Below are positions 1-8,657 of a stretch of DNA of 64,000 bases, in pieces; within the stretch, counting starts at the first letter, position 1; every line of letters begins with the position of its first letter. A program made the position numbers and the translations under genes. The stretch comes from CASFRF01 sp031549345 (GTDB taxonomy: Bacteria > Verrucomicrobiota > Lentisphaeria > Victivallales > Victivallaceae), in the NCBI GenBank assembly GCA_031549345.1, contig JAVBPY010000002.1, positions 1-64,000 on the forward strand, given 5' to 3'. The notes beneath the pieces were generated by a model. That model had not been told where the DNA came from, ran no database searches, and saw nothing but the letters and a program-made list of their open reading frames with translations.

Positions 1-125
1 CCGGAAATCGACGCCACTTCCCCGCGCGGCGTGTACGCGGTCCGCGTTTCAATCCCCTCCGGCGTGGTCGTGCTTGTCACACGCCCCAACGCGTCGTATG
101 TATACCGTGTTGTCCGTTCAGTCAT
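1..125 (-). CDS. RHS-repeat continuation ORF, partial (runs off the window)
   Basis: Reading the minus strand from an ATG at 125 gives an open frame to the window edge: it starts MTERTTRYTYDALGRVTS and goes on TPEGIETRTAYTPRGEVASIS. YTYDALGRVTS is a typical YD/RHS repeat, so RHS coding continues here. It overlaps the stop of the 1243-aa RHS gene by eight bases (ATGACTGA) and lies one frame away. A Shine-Dalgarno-like AGGTGGG sits just before the ATG. It may be a translationally coupled second half, or the same gene broken by a frameshift. The rest lies outside the window. Confidence 0.6.
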   Translation of the reverse strand, partial: MTERTTRYTYDALGRVTSTTTPEGIETRTAYTPRGEVASIS

Positions 126-3100
126 TGCCCACCTGCCTTGATTCCAGAACACGCCCCAGCGCGTCCAACGTTTTCCGCTCGCTCAACCCCGCGTGATCGC
201 TCCCCACGGAACGGTTGAATTCGTCGTACACAAATGTGGTTACACCCAACACGCTGTGCTCCGAACGAAGCAACAACCCATCCTCCGAAACACTCGTAAC
301 ACGCACCCCGTCGAACCCGACAACCTCCTCCGTAACTTCCCCCATCCCGACGTAATCGGTCATGCTGCTGCTCGACTGCCCGTTCTCCACGCTCCAGCTG
401 CGCTTCCCGTCCCGCCTCGTCCGGCGCACGGAAACCTCCGTGCGCACTCCCTCGACGTAATTGTACACGCGTTGTACCCGAACCACCGACCCCTCGTACT
501 CCGCGTACCCGGTCGCATACTCGGTTACCCGGTCGCGGGCGAAATCGATCGCATCCCCCGCCGTACGCTTCACAACCTCCAAGTGCAGTTCCCCCGTCGC
601 GTCGTCGTATACCTGAAGATTCACCGCGCCCAGCGTGTCGGAACTCGAAACAGGCCGTCCCAACGCGTCGTACCCGGTGATCGTACTGTACCCATCCGCG
701 TAAGTTTGTTTGTACGAACGGCCCAGAAAATCGGTGAAACCCTTCGTCCACTCGCTCTCCGAAGCACATGTTTGCGTGTACAACTCGCCATCCTCCACAC
801 CGTAGATGTACGATTGCGGCGCAGCCGCGCTCCCGGAGACGCTCCGCACCCGCCCGTCGCGGCAATATTCGGTGCGAACAATTCCGCCCAACGTGTCCTC
901 CGTTTCCTCCCAACCCGGCCCCCGGCGATACAATGTGGCATTTCCCAACGCGTCGATGGTTTTGACCAGCAACCCGTCCGCATCGTACTCATAGTGCGTG
1001 GCAATCTCCCCGCCCTCGCTCCCCGCAATGGAAACACCGATCTCATTGTCGAAAGCATCGTAGCTGTGGAACGTCGTTACCCCCGCCATGCTCACAAACT
1101 TAAGACGGTTCAGTGAATCATACGCGTACTCCGTTTCCATACCCGTTGGATCGGTAACGAAACGCGGACCACAGCAGTTGTACGTGGTTTCCGTAATGTC
1201 GCCATCCAATGCAACCTCGCGCACCGCGCGCCCGTACTTATCTCGGGTGTAATCCGTTCCGCCGATCAAAAGCCCCGTGGCGATGTCGAACCGCAAACTC
1301 GAATACAAAAATCCACGCGCATCGGTACGCGTTATTTGCCGCGTGCCGTGGCCCGGCAAGCGGCCGCTCTCGGTTACCGCTTCCACGCCCCAAACACCGG
1401 AACGGATCTCTTTTTCCTCGTACGTCGTCCACGACTTCGTTCCGTCGGCATTCTCCGTCTTCCACGGGCGCCCCGCGAAATCCCCTTCCGAATACGTCCA
1501 GCTCTTATTCACTGAATTGCCAAGATTGTCCCACGCCGCCCCCCGTGAAGCCGCAACAACGCTCCAGCTTTCGTTCTCCCAATACAAATAGTACTCCCGC
1601 GCGACCTCCACACCCAAAGCCTGCGTAATCACCGTGCGCGCACGGTAATCCCCCGCCCAGGTCGGCTCTTCCGCCGTCAACGGCGCGTAGTCGTACATGC
1701 GGATCTTCTGCAAAGCGTCCGGGTCCTCCGGCGCGGAGTCGGCAAAGGGGCCGATCTCCCGGACAACCCGCCCGTAGGCATCGTACTCAAAACGCATCCA
1801 GCGGTTGTCGAAATCATTGGAATACAGTAATTTTCCGTAGCTTCCCGCGCCGGGGTCGTCCCCGTATTCGTACACGGCGGACTGTTCGTCCTCCGTACCG
1901 TAATTCCGATACTCGGCCACCACCACCTCGAACCCCGGGTAGAGCCGGATCAATTTGTGCCGGACGATTACCGAACGCCCCTCGATCCCGTACTTGATGC
2001 GCGTATGAATTTCAAGGACCAGCGTGAAACCCGTGTCCTCCTCTTCCTGCTCAACCTCCTCCCGGTCAAACATGGAGAGCTCCACCGGGAGCAATCCACC
2101 CCCCTCGGCATACCAATACCCGCGGTTGATGTGCCCGGATTCGTACGTCGCCTCGATGTACTTGGCGAATACGACCCCTTCGGCATTCTTGTAGTCGGTA
2201 ACCGAGCTGGAAAGAATCGGCCCCCAATCCGGCACTTCCCCCGCCGGGAAAAAATCGGCAAAATCGCACCCGCCCGCCGCGTCGAGCCCGGAGGAGGTTT
2301 CCGTCTTCTCGACCTGGTTGTAAGGATCGTCCTCCGGCCCGGGCCCCGGCGGATCGTCGGGCGTATCCGGGTCGGCCGGTCCCTTGTTTTCAATCACAAC
2401 GGGAATGCCCTTGGAATCGAGCGTCGCCTCCACAATCCCATACGCCGGGCTGGTGAAACGGTAGGTCGATCCCCCGATGTACTCGACAGTAACCCCGGTG
2501 CCGGGGGGCGCGTTCCGTACTCCGGGCATCCCCTGCATTTCACACTCGAACGCCGCCCACTGCGCCGCGGAGGAAACCACGCGTGCCGTGCCGCCTTGGT
2601 AGGAGAATACGTGTATGACGCCATCATCGAAGAGCAATTTGTAGTAATTCCCCACACGGGTCAGCTTATAGGTGTTGGACCTTCTGACCAGCTTAAACTC
2701 ATTGAAGGAACTCTCGTAAAACCGGACCAAGGCCCCGCTGGGACGCAGGATGTCCACAAAACACCATGTGGATGTTATTCCGTTTTCATCCGCCGCCGCC
2801 CCTTCGTAAATATCTGTAATCGCCGTATCGATGTTGTACTGCCCGTAGCTTCCGCCGAGGAAATAGAACACCTTGATGCCGTGCCCGATCCGCAGCGGCG
2901 AATCCACCGCGTCGGAGAGGGCCAGCCACGCGTCCGACGTCCCCTGCGCGGAATCCATCCCCGACTGAATGGACGCATATGCGCTTGATTTACAACCGTT
3001 GGCGCCGCAGCTTCCGCAACCGTCTTCCGTTACGCCGTTTTTGTTGCTGTCCGGCACTCCCTCCGGGCACACAAGATGCGGCGGATCACACACCAGGTGC

Positions 3101-3849
3101 GTGGCCGGCTGGATAAGGCAAGTCCCGGTCCATTGTGCCGCCTCCGGCGTGCCGATTTCGTAAAGTCCCCTCAGGCTCCCGCCTACTTTCTGGATAACAA
3201 TTTCTACTTGCCCCATATTGGATGCGGCGGCCTTCGTGCGACACCAGCTTTGATCATCATCCGGCCGGTAATAAATCCAATAGGTTTCGTTCAAAGCGCC
3301 CGATATGGCATTGTATTGCACCGCCCACGTGGCGCCCGGGAAATTCCGTTCCAGCGACTCGTCAAAATTGGATCCGTTGGTGAATCCGAGCGTAGCGCTC
3401 ATCCCCGTCGGCGTAACATTCACCGCAAGATTGTAGTCGAACTGCCGGTACTGCAGAAGCCACAGCGCGGCGGCGATGTCCGTAATGTGCTCCCACAGGA
3501 CCGGGACATTGTCCCCCGGCCCCTCTTCGCAGTAGATACCCGCCCCGGTACTGGTGTATCGCCCCGGAACCACCAGGAATCCCTTTCCGCCGTTGATTTG
3601 CGGAACGGCGGCCGTAAACGGGTCTTTCTTGTTCAAGTCGAGAAGATCCGGGTCGAAAAAGAGCGATTGGCGCGCATCGTTGATCGCGTAACGGATCATC
3701 CCCAGATCGCCCTGGGTAACCGGATCTCCCGCGGATTTCGCCGGGAGATCGTCACCGAAGCCGCGTATCCGGCACTGGTAGACCAATTCATTGTAAACGT
3801 CCACGTATTCGCCATTCAAGGGCGGCGGTGTAATTCCAAGCAACGACAT
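118..3849 (-). CDS. RHS/YD-repeat protein
   Basis: A 1243-aa protein. The N-terminal ~430 residues are of unknown type, followed by a Pro/Asp-rich linker (around residues 490-520). The C-terminal half carries many YD repeats such as YDAYGRVVREIG, YTRDKYGRAVREV, YEYDADGLLVKTID and YDALGRPVSS. RHS repeats build beta-cage shells around polymorphic toxins or make surface and wall proteins. No signal peptide is evident. The chosen ATG has GGAAAGGGG just upstream and lies two bases after the stop of the small protein gene before it; a longer upstream start would overlap that gene. The last repeat is cut by a TGA while the repeats go on in another frame, so no toxin tip is visible here. The RHS call is secure; the function is inferred. 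Confidence 0.85.
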   Translation of the reverse strand: MSLLGITPPPLNGEYVDVYNELVYQCRIRGFGDDLPAKSAGDPVTQGDLGMIRYAINDARQSLFFDPDLLDLNKKDPFTAAVPQINGGKGFLVVPGRYTSTGAGIYCEEGPGDNVPVLWEHITDIAAALWLLQYRQFDYNLAVNVTPTGMSATLGFTNGSNFDESLERNFPGATWAVQYNAISGALNETYWIYYRPDDDQSWCRTKAAASNMGQVEIVIQKVGGSLRGLYEIGTPEAAQWTGTCLIQPATHLVCDPPHLVCPEGVPDSNKNGVTEDGCGSCGANGCKSSAYASIQSGMDSAQGTSDAWLALSDAVDSPLRIGHGIKVFYFLGGSYGQYNIDTAITDIYEGAAADENGITSTWCFVDILRPSGALVRFYESSFNEFKLVRRSNTYKLTRVGNYYKLLFDDGVIHVFSYQGGTARVVSSAAQWAAFECEMQGMPGVRNAPPGTGVTVEYIGGSTYRFTSPAYGIVEATLDSKGIPVVIENKGPADPDTPDDPPGPGPEDDPYNQVEKTETSSGLDAAGGCDFADFFPAGEVPDWGPILSSSVTDYKNAEGVVFAKYIEATYESGHINRGYWYAEGGGLLPVELSMFDREEVEQEEEDTGFTLVLEIHTRIKYGIEGRSVIVRHKLIRLYPGFEVVVAEYRNYGTEDEQSAVYEYGDDPGAGSYGKLLYSNDFDNRWMRFEYDAYGRVVREIGPFADSAPEDPDALQKIRMYDYAPLTAEEPTWAGDYRARTVITQALGVEVAREYYLYWENESWSVVAASRGAAWDNLGNSVNKSWTYSEGDFAGRPWKTENADGTKSWTTYEEKEIRSGVWGVEAVTESGRLPGHGTRQITRTDARGFLYSSLRFDIATGLLIGGTDYTRDKYGRAVREVALDGDITETTYNCCGPRFVTDPTGMETEYAYDSLNRLKFVSMAGVTTFHSYDAFDNEIGVSIAGSEGGEIATHYEYDADGLLVKTIDALGNATLYRRGPGWEETEDTLGGIVRTEYCRDGRVRSVSGSAAAPQSYIYGVEDGELYTQTCASESEWTKGFTDFLGRSYKQTYADGYSTITGYDALGRPVSSSDTLGAVNLQVYDDATGELHLEVVKRTAGDAIDFARDRVTEYATGYAEYEGSVVRVQRVYNYVEGVRTEVSVRRTRRDGKRSWSVENGQSSSSMTDYVGMGEVTEEVVGFDGVRVTSVSEDGLLLRSEHSVLGVTTFVYDEFNRSVGSDHAGLSERKTLDALGRVLESRQVGND

Positions 3850-3851
3850 GA

Positions 3852-4313
3852 TTACACCCCTTTCCCTGTGGCGTTTTCCGGACAGGTGTCCAGCGCATAC
3901 CACGTCCAATTCCCACCGTCGTCTACCCCCAAGACGAAGGAGCCTTCCGTGTTCCCGCATGGCAACCAGGAACCCGCGCCGTTGTTGAAGACAAGCACGG
4001 AAGGGCGCGCGGGCAACGGGAGGGGCGACAAGGCCCCGTTTCCGATGGAAACCAAACAGTCCGTTTTCGTTACCCGGAGCTTGTGGTCGCCATTTTCGAG
4101 TACAAAGTAAAAAATGTTGGAAACGGACGCGTCAGCCTCGATGGTGATGCTCAATATCGTCTCGCCGCTCCCCTCTCCGTCGCTCATCACGGCGATGGAT
4201 TCGTCCTCGCAAAGCGTTGGAAAAACAAACGGGAACTCATGTGTGTAATGCATTTCTCCGCTGTTCACGAGAACTTGCATCGCTTGCCCGGAGGGCGATG
4301 GACTCTGACTCAT
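3852..4313 (-). CDS. Small hypothetical protein, DGSI-type paralogue, in operon with RHS gene
   Basis: A 153-aa protein with no family I recognise. It aligns end to end with the 148-aa protein at 5065-5511: here LVSIGNGALSPLPLPA and VLVFNNGAGSWLPCGN correspond to LLQIVNGSMSAVPLVP and VLVAGPGGCGWSQPGD there, and both end in a short beta-like segment (NWTWYAL against SFRWFSI). No signal peptide or membrane segment is visible. It is the first gene before the RHS gene, with a two-base gap, and has GGGAG nine bases before its ATG. The location suggests a partner or cap of the RHS or tail-like structure; that is inference only. Confidence 0.7.
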   Translation of the reverse strand: MSQSPSPSGQAMQVLVNSGEMHYTHEFPFVFPTLCEDESIAVMSDGEGSGETILSITIEADASVSNIFYFVLENGDHKLRVTKTDCLVSIGNGALSPLPLPARPSVLVFNNGAGSWLPCGNTEGSFVLGVDDGGNWTWYALDTCPENATGKGV

Positions 4314-4365
4314 GCTGTCCGCTCCCTGCTGTAAAGGATATTAAAAAATAACGCTGTTTCCTACG

Positions 4366-4393
4366 ATTATAATTCGTTAAAAAATAAAAACAA
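4366..4393 (-). promoter_or_regulatory. Candidate promoter for small protein-RHS operon
   Basis: On the minus strand: TTGTTT, 16-bp spacer, TATAAT, in the AT-rich divergent gap, about 53 bases upstream of the ATG at 4313. The -10 is a perfect consensus; the -35 is weaker. Confidence 0.5.
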
Positions 4394-4486
4394 GTCCAAA
4401 TCCAACGAATCGCAGAAATATTTTCATGTATTTTTATCGATTTTAAAGCAAAACAGAAAAACATGGAAGATTTTAATAACGAGTGC

Positions 4487-4515
4487 TTGCAAAAACAAAA
4501 ACAATGTATTAGAGT
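4487..4515 (+). promoter_or_regulatory. Candidate promoter for tail-like gene cluster
   Basis: TTGCAA, 17-bp spacer, TAGAGT, about 40 bases upstream of the ATG at 4556. The -10 match is only moderate. It diverges from the promoter at 4366-4393, so the 242-bp AT-rich gap would serve both directions. Confidence 0.35.
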
Positions 4516-4555
4516 ATTTCGAAGCCGTGAATTCTTTTTTTATCGAGGAGGAAAT

Positions 4556-5050
4556 ATGGCGCTGAAAACCAAAACGAGGGCGACTTCCACGCCAATCACG
4601 GATTACCGCAGGGTGAACATCAACATCACTTTGCCAATGCTGCTGGACATGCGCAGCACCGATGGAACCATCGGCGTAGCGCTCAAGAACGTTGACCAGG
4701 AGAAACCAAACTACACGGTGCAGGGCAGAATTGTGGAGGACGGGAGCATTGCGGCACTGCTGAAGTGGCGTTCTCCCGCCGGCGAGGCCAAACATACTCT
4801 GACCATTGCCGATGATGTGATTGCCGGGTTGGCGTGCGGCGCAAAGGATGGGTTGGGTGTTTTCAAGGCTCCAACGGCGGGCCAGGCGCTCTGCACGTCC
4901 AAAGGCACTGGCCTTGCCTGGAAGACCGGCGCATCCGCGCTGCTCTGCTGTATTGTGGAAAAGAAACAGGACCCCGAAACGGGGGCGTGGAACATTGTTT
5001 CCAAAGAGATCGGCCTGGCAGAAACGCAGGAAAGCGGCTGCGGCGCTTAA
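4556..5050 (+). CDS. Hypothetical protein, DGSI-type, first gene of the tail-like cluster
   Basis: A 164-aa protein of unknown function. The start MALKTKTRATS is chosen because GAGGAGG lies just upstream; an in-frame ATG at 4463 has no ribosome site. It contains DGTIGVALK and EDGSIAALLKW, echoing the DGSI stretches of the 148-aa protein that follows, and an alternating hydrophobic pattern suggesting beta structure. No signal peptide or transmembrane helix is seen. The next gene starts 15 bases after its stop. I place it in the same loose family as the 153- and 148-aa proteins, with weaker similarity than those two show to each other. Confidence 0.65.
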   Translation: MALKTKTRATSTPITDYRRVNINITLPMLLDMRSTDGTIGVALKNVDQEKPNYTVQGRIVEDGSIAALLKWRSPAGEAKHTLTIADDVIAGLACGAKDGLGVFKAPTAGQALCTSKGTGLAWKTGASALLCCIVEKKQDPETGAWNIVSKEIGLAETQESGCGA

Positions 5051-5064
5051 CGAAAGGGAGCATC

Positions 5065-5511
5065 ATGGCAATAACCAAGCCTGTTTTGAGCATAGGAGTA
5101 CAAGATGAGGGGCTCCGGATCGACGGACGTCCTCCTTTGTACGCCCCGGTGCGGAGCCCGGACGGGTCCATCAAAGTAACCATGGCCACCGATAAAAATG
5201 GCACGGGATTTCACGATATCGCCATCTCCATTGTCCCCGACGGCGCCCCGTTCATCGTAAAAAAGCCCGGCGGCGGAACGCAGATTCTGGCGTGGAACAG
5301 CGGCGCCCAGGGCTTGCTGCAGATCGTCAACGGCAGCATGAGCGCTGTGCCGCTCGTGCCGCTTGGCGTCCTCGTGGCCGGCCCCGGCGGATGCGGCTGG
5401 TCCCAGCCCGGCGACGAGGATTCCATTTTCGGCTACACGTGCAGCGCCGACGGATCGATCAGCTTCCGCTGGTTCTCCATCACGAAACGCGAACCGATCT
5501 GTCCCACCTAA
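5065..5511 (+). CDS. Hypothetical protein, DGSI-type paralogue
   Basis: A 148-aa protein, start MAITKPVLSIGV with AAAGGGAG upstream. It carries SPDGSIKVTM near residue 35 and SADGSISFRWFSI near the C-terminus. The middle (LLQIVNGSMSAVPLVP, then VLVAGPGGCGW) matches the 153-aa protein across the divergent promoter region. Composition is beta-rich, glycine-rich and soluble. It precedes the 539-aa protein by 17 bases. A structural or chaperone-like component of a surface or tail-like assembly is possible; nothing in the sequence proves it. Confidence 0.65.
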   Translation: MAITKPVLSIGVQDEGLRIDGRPPLYAPVRSPDGSIKVTMATDKNGTGFHDIAISIVPDGAPFIVKKPGGGTQILAWNSGAQGLLQIVNGSMSAVPLVPLGVLVAGPGGCGWSQPGDEDSIFGYTCSADGSISFRWFSITKREPICPT

Positions 5512-5528
5512 ACAGGAGTACTTCAATC

Positions 5529-7148
5529 ATGTCATTTTGGACGTGCGGCAATACAGTTATCCGGGATTCCTCTTCTGGCAATCCGCTCCAAAGTCCCGAC
5601 GATCCTTGTCCGGTAATAGGCGTATTTCTTTTCCGTGTTTTGTATGTGGATTACGGATACAACTATTTTCCCTCTACGGACGGGGTTTGGCGTTGCCCGG
5701 TCAATTCGGAAAACTACGCTCACAAAGGCCGTGTCAGCCATTACAAGGCGTTTCCGATGCCTGTATACGGAAAGGGAAAGAACCGCCACATCAAAATCAA
5801 GTTGAATGAAGGCTGGTTCAGAGATGCTTTTTCCCCCATAAATCAAACGACCAATTTCATGCTCATCGGCCAGGAAGACGCCTGTATCAATGTCGGACTT
5901 TTAGACACGACGGACAAATACGGACGAATCGGCGTTTTGAATTTTCCCTTCCCCGACTACACCCCCGTTTATACCGGAACCGGCCCCGCGGCAACCCAGT
6001 GCATCACCCCGATGGTTCTGGATATTTTCCCCGGCGACGCTGCCGCCCTCGACCAACCGAATATCGATTGGACCGGCAAACTGGCGGCCGCCTACCTGCC
6101 TGAAGCTGGACAAGTCCAGTGCGACGAGTTCGGTTATACGTTTCAAATGAATTGTTCGTGGGGGGAGAATGTTGATCTTGGCCCCGTTCCGGTTGAAGGA
6201 ATAGAGCAGGGATGGCTTCCCTCCGACTGCGGTTATTGGAACACCACCCGTACGGGTATAAGTTTCATTGAGGCGTCTTACGGGTATACCACCGACTGTA
6301 CGAATCAGGAGGGCTTCAATTTCCCATGGATCCACAATAACAAAGACACTCCATCTTTTATGAAGAGTCTTGGGGGATACAAAGACGATAACGGTCTTTA
6401 CCACATGCCGACGTGTTCGGAACTTTACGAAAAACTACAGGAACGTCATGGCGAATACAAAGCATTCCAAGCGGAAATAATTGCGAGCGAATCCACTCCA
6501 TTCGACGTCAAAAATCAAAGTATGGGCGCATATACAATCAAGGATTCTCCGCCGCAAAACGGGATCGGATTTGTCGGCGCAAGATCCGAAGCCTGTTTTT
6601 CCTGGATATCGTCCTCGCGGCTTGGGTTCGGGGGACTCGGCATGTATGGTGCAAATCCGGGGTTCCTCTGTCGCATAATAAGGGCCATTTACGATTTGCC
6701 GGCCGGCTACGTCCCTGCCGGCGGCTCCGGAAAACCCGCCGGAGTAAAGTCTTTCCTGAACTCTTACTATAAAAGTGTTGCGAAACAAGACGATCCCAGG
6801 TTTGCCGGCGGAATCGAAAGCACCAACTATGGCGCAGAGAGGGCTCCTTCAGGCGAAAAGCGTAAAGAGCGCGAATTCAAGTTTGAGAAAATGTACCAAT
6901 TGGGCGATGGAAGAAATAACAACAATCTGGCCGAGATCGTTGTTGGTTGGAGCTCGGCATACGACGAAGAGGAGTGCGAAAACAATCCAGGAGCACAAGC
7001 GGAGTTCTATCGCTATGCTTTTTTCACCGATCAATGCCCCGATTACAACTCGCAAAAGCCGCCTGGAACCGACAACTACTCGCAGGAGTTTTTGACCTAT
7101 TACCATCGCTATTTTGTATTCAAAGACGTTGACGATTCGGAGGAATAA
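5529..7148 (+). CDS. Hypothetical 539-aa protein of the tail-like cluster
   Basis: I do not recognise a family. The protein is soluble, without signal peptide, and rich in aromatic residues, Gly and Cys (for example CGNTVIRDSSSGNP at the start and NCSWGENVDLGP near residue 200). Residues ~350-395 (GFVGARSEACFSWISSSRLGF, continuing to GMYGANPGFLCRIIRAIYDLP) look like the Gly/Trp/aromatic-rich end of a lectin-like or fibre domain. A charged segment follows (EKRKEREFKFEKMYQL). It sits between the DGSI-type proteins and the 355-aa protein with gaps of 17 and 3 bases, so it is part of one transcription unit. A fibre or adhesin role is inference from context. Confidence 0.6.
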   Translation: MSFWTCGNTVIRDSSSGNPLQSPDDPCPVIGVFLFRVLYVDYGYNYFPSTDGVWRCPVNSENYAHKGRVSHYKAFPMPVYGKGKNRHIKIKLNEGWFRDAFSPINQTTNFMLIGQEDACINVGLLDTTDKYGRIGVLNFPFPDYTPVYTGTGPAATQCITPMVLDIFPGDAAALDQPNIDWTGKLAAAYLPEAGQVQCDEFGYTFQMNCSWGENVDLGPVPVEGIEQGWLPSDCGYWNTTRTGISFIEASYGYTTDCTNQEGFNFPWIHNNKDTPSFMKSLGGYKDDNGLYHMPTCSELYEKLQERHGEYKAFQAEIIASESTPFDVKNQSMGAYTIKDSPPQNGIGFVGARSEACFSWISSSRLGFGGLGMYGANPGFLCRIIRAIYDLPAGYVPAGGSGKPAGVKSFLNSYYKSVAKQDDPRFAGGIESTNYGAERAPSGEKRKEREFKFEKMYQLGDGRNNNNLAEIVVGWSSAYDEEECENNPGAQAEFYRYAFFTDQCPDYNSQKPPGTDNYSQEFLTYYHRYFVFKDVDDSEE

Positions 7149-7151
7149 GCG

Positions 7152-8219
7152 ATGGAAAGCATGAAATGTTGGGAATGCTTGTTGAAGCACCTTGCGGGGG
7201 CGTTGAGTTACGGCAAGGAGGTGATGACCGGGCATGGACGGGGGGCGGAGCTGGATCACCGGATCGATTTGATCGGGGAACTGGTCAATGGCGAGCACCA
7301 CGCCGAACTTTTAGAGCATGGCTTGTTTCAGCGGCTCAGCGCGTTGCGGAAAGACTTGCAGCTCCGCCGGGGGAACGTTACGCCGAAAGATCTGGAGGTC
7401 ATTCGACGATTGTACCTGGAAACTGAGCGCCGGAGCGAGGGTGCGCCAATAGAAATGCACCACGGACAACCCACGCCGATTCCCACCGAGCCGCATCGCC
7501 CCGGAAGACCGAATGCACAGCCTCCTTTGTTCCAGGCTGCCGAGCTGGCGCTTGCGGAAAAACCGTACCCGGCGTACGAGAAAAACCTCGACATCGTTTT
7601 CGGGCACGTGGACAGCCTCGAGTTCTTCCGTTACGCCATGGCGTCGATCCGGCGTTTTCTGAGCAATTACGGCAAAATTTACGTCCTCCGGAGCGAAGTG
7701 GACTTGAGCGAATTTCCCGATGTCGAAACCGTCGGCCGGACGCCGCTTGACTTTCTGCGGAACGCCGCTGTTTCCGAAGATTTCCTTTGGTGGGAACCAT
7801 CGATGGCGCTCCTGCGCCCGGTCGATGCGAAACAATCGTTCCCCAGTTATTCCCCGCGCGGCATGCAAGGCATGCAGGACGCAGTGAAAACACTGCGCGA
7901 AGATCAGCAGCACCAGGGGACGATTGTCGCCTGGGACCACTGCAAACCACAGCCGGTCAACAAAGCACAGTACTTGGCTCTTATGGACGGGATCGAAACC
8001 TCTTTTCCCATGACCGTCTACTTCAGCTTGAAGAAAGAACCGCCGCGGATCAGCGACATGACTGTAACCGCCATGATCGACCGTCCCATCTGTTGTTCGA
8101 TGAAGCGCCAGCTCCGGGAGTGCAGTTTCGTAACCTGGAACCAGGCCGGATTTTCCAGCCTCGAACCGCTTCTGCGGGAGCGGATTTTGAATCATGCCGA
8201 TGAGCAATCTAAAGGTTAG
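7152..8219 (+). CDS. Hypothetical protein: N-terminal CxxC/His region, possible GT-A-like C-terminal domain
   Basis: A 355-aa protein. The first ~60 residues hold KCWECLLKHLAGALSYGKEV, then GHG and DHRIDLIGELVNGEHHAEL, a Cys/His pattern that could bind a metal. A linker rich in Pro and His follows (~residues 95-130). From ~145 on, NLDIVFGHVDSLEFFRYAM, RFLSNYGKIYVLRSEVDL and SEDFLWWEPSMALLRPV resemble the layout of GT-A nucleotide-sugar transferases, with an early strand, a helix and an acidic/aromatic motif before a hydrophobic stretch. This is a visual impression, not a confirmed family. It begins three bases after the stop of the gene before it. Confidence 0.55.
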   Translation: MESMKCWECLLKHLAGALSYGKEVMTGHGRGAELDHRIDLIGELVNGEHHAELLEHGLFQRLSALRKDLQLRRGNVTPKDLEVIRRLYLETERRSEGAPIEMHHGQPTPIPTEPHRPGRPNAQPPLFQAAELALAEKPYPAYEKNLDIVFGHVDSLEFFRYAMASIRRFLSNYGKIYVLRSEVDLSEFPDVETVGRTPLDFLRNAAVSEDFLWWEPSMALLRPVDAKQSFPSYSPRGMQGMQDAVKTLREDQQHQGTIVAWDHCKPQPVNKAQYLALMDGIETSFPMTVYFSLKKEPPRISDMTVTAMIDRPICCSMKRQLRECSFVTWNQAGFSSLEPLLRERILNHADEQSKG

Positions 8220-8371
8220 TAACATCCGCCGCTATCGCGACGGTCGAATTTGGTTTGAAGAAGCAGCCGTTAACGGTGGCGAGGCAAGCCAAATTTTGAG
8301 CAAGCGAGAGCAAGGAGGTTGCAAGCTTTATGGTTGTGAATTGGCATTAACCACAATAACGGAGAAAACGT

Positions 8372-8635
8372 ATGCTTGTTTACGACGATTACGGACGGAG
8401 CTCAAACAACCCGAATTTCGGCTCCAAGTCGGAAGTTCCGGAACCCTACATGGTGGATGCGGCGGCTGAAGATGTAACCTACATCTGCTTTGCCAACACC
8501 ACACCGCGCTGCGTCCGCCGCATCACCCAGGCCGACGGCGTTACAACCACGGAATTTTCCATGGGCGCATGGGCCGACCGCGCGACGCTGACCTACCAGC
8601 CGGTCAACACCACCATGGAACTGCCAGGCTCCTGA
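8372..8635 (+). CDS. Small phage-tail-like protein
   Basis: An 87-aa protein with GGAG seven bases before the ATG. The pattern YICFANTTPRCVRRITQADG, then TEFSMGAWADRATLTYQPVN, resembles a short beta protein common among phage virion genes (YICxA...RRIT...W.DRATLTY). That family memory is mine and not checked. It lies between the 355-aa protein and the 486-aa fibre-like protein. About 150 bases before it (8220-8371) contain no convincing gene. Confidence 0.6.
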   Translation: MLVYDDYGRSSNNPNFGSKSEVPEPYMVDAAAEDVTYICFANTTPRCVRRITQADGVTTTEFSMGAWADRATLTYQPVNTTMELPGS

Positions 8636-8657
8636 GCGTAAAACAGGGGGAAAAAGT

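Noticed and set aside
193..1116. Long plus-strand ORF opposite the RHS gene
   Set aside because: It mirrors the RHS coding frame and is rich in Arg/Pro/His; the YD repeats on the minus strand explain the sequence.
1..3849. Repeated blocks in the RHS gene as a CRISPR array
   Set aside because: Similarity is at the protein level (YDxxGR) with irregular spacing and diverged DNA, not identical direct repeats with unique spacers.
8194..8469. A 91-codon plus-strand ORF spanning the gap between the 355-aa and 87-aa genes
   Set aside because: It overlaps the end of the first gene and the start of the second, has its ribosome site too far away and loses protein-like character after the first 30 codons.
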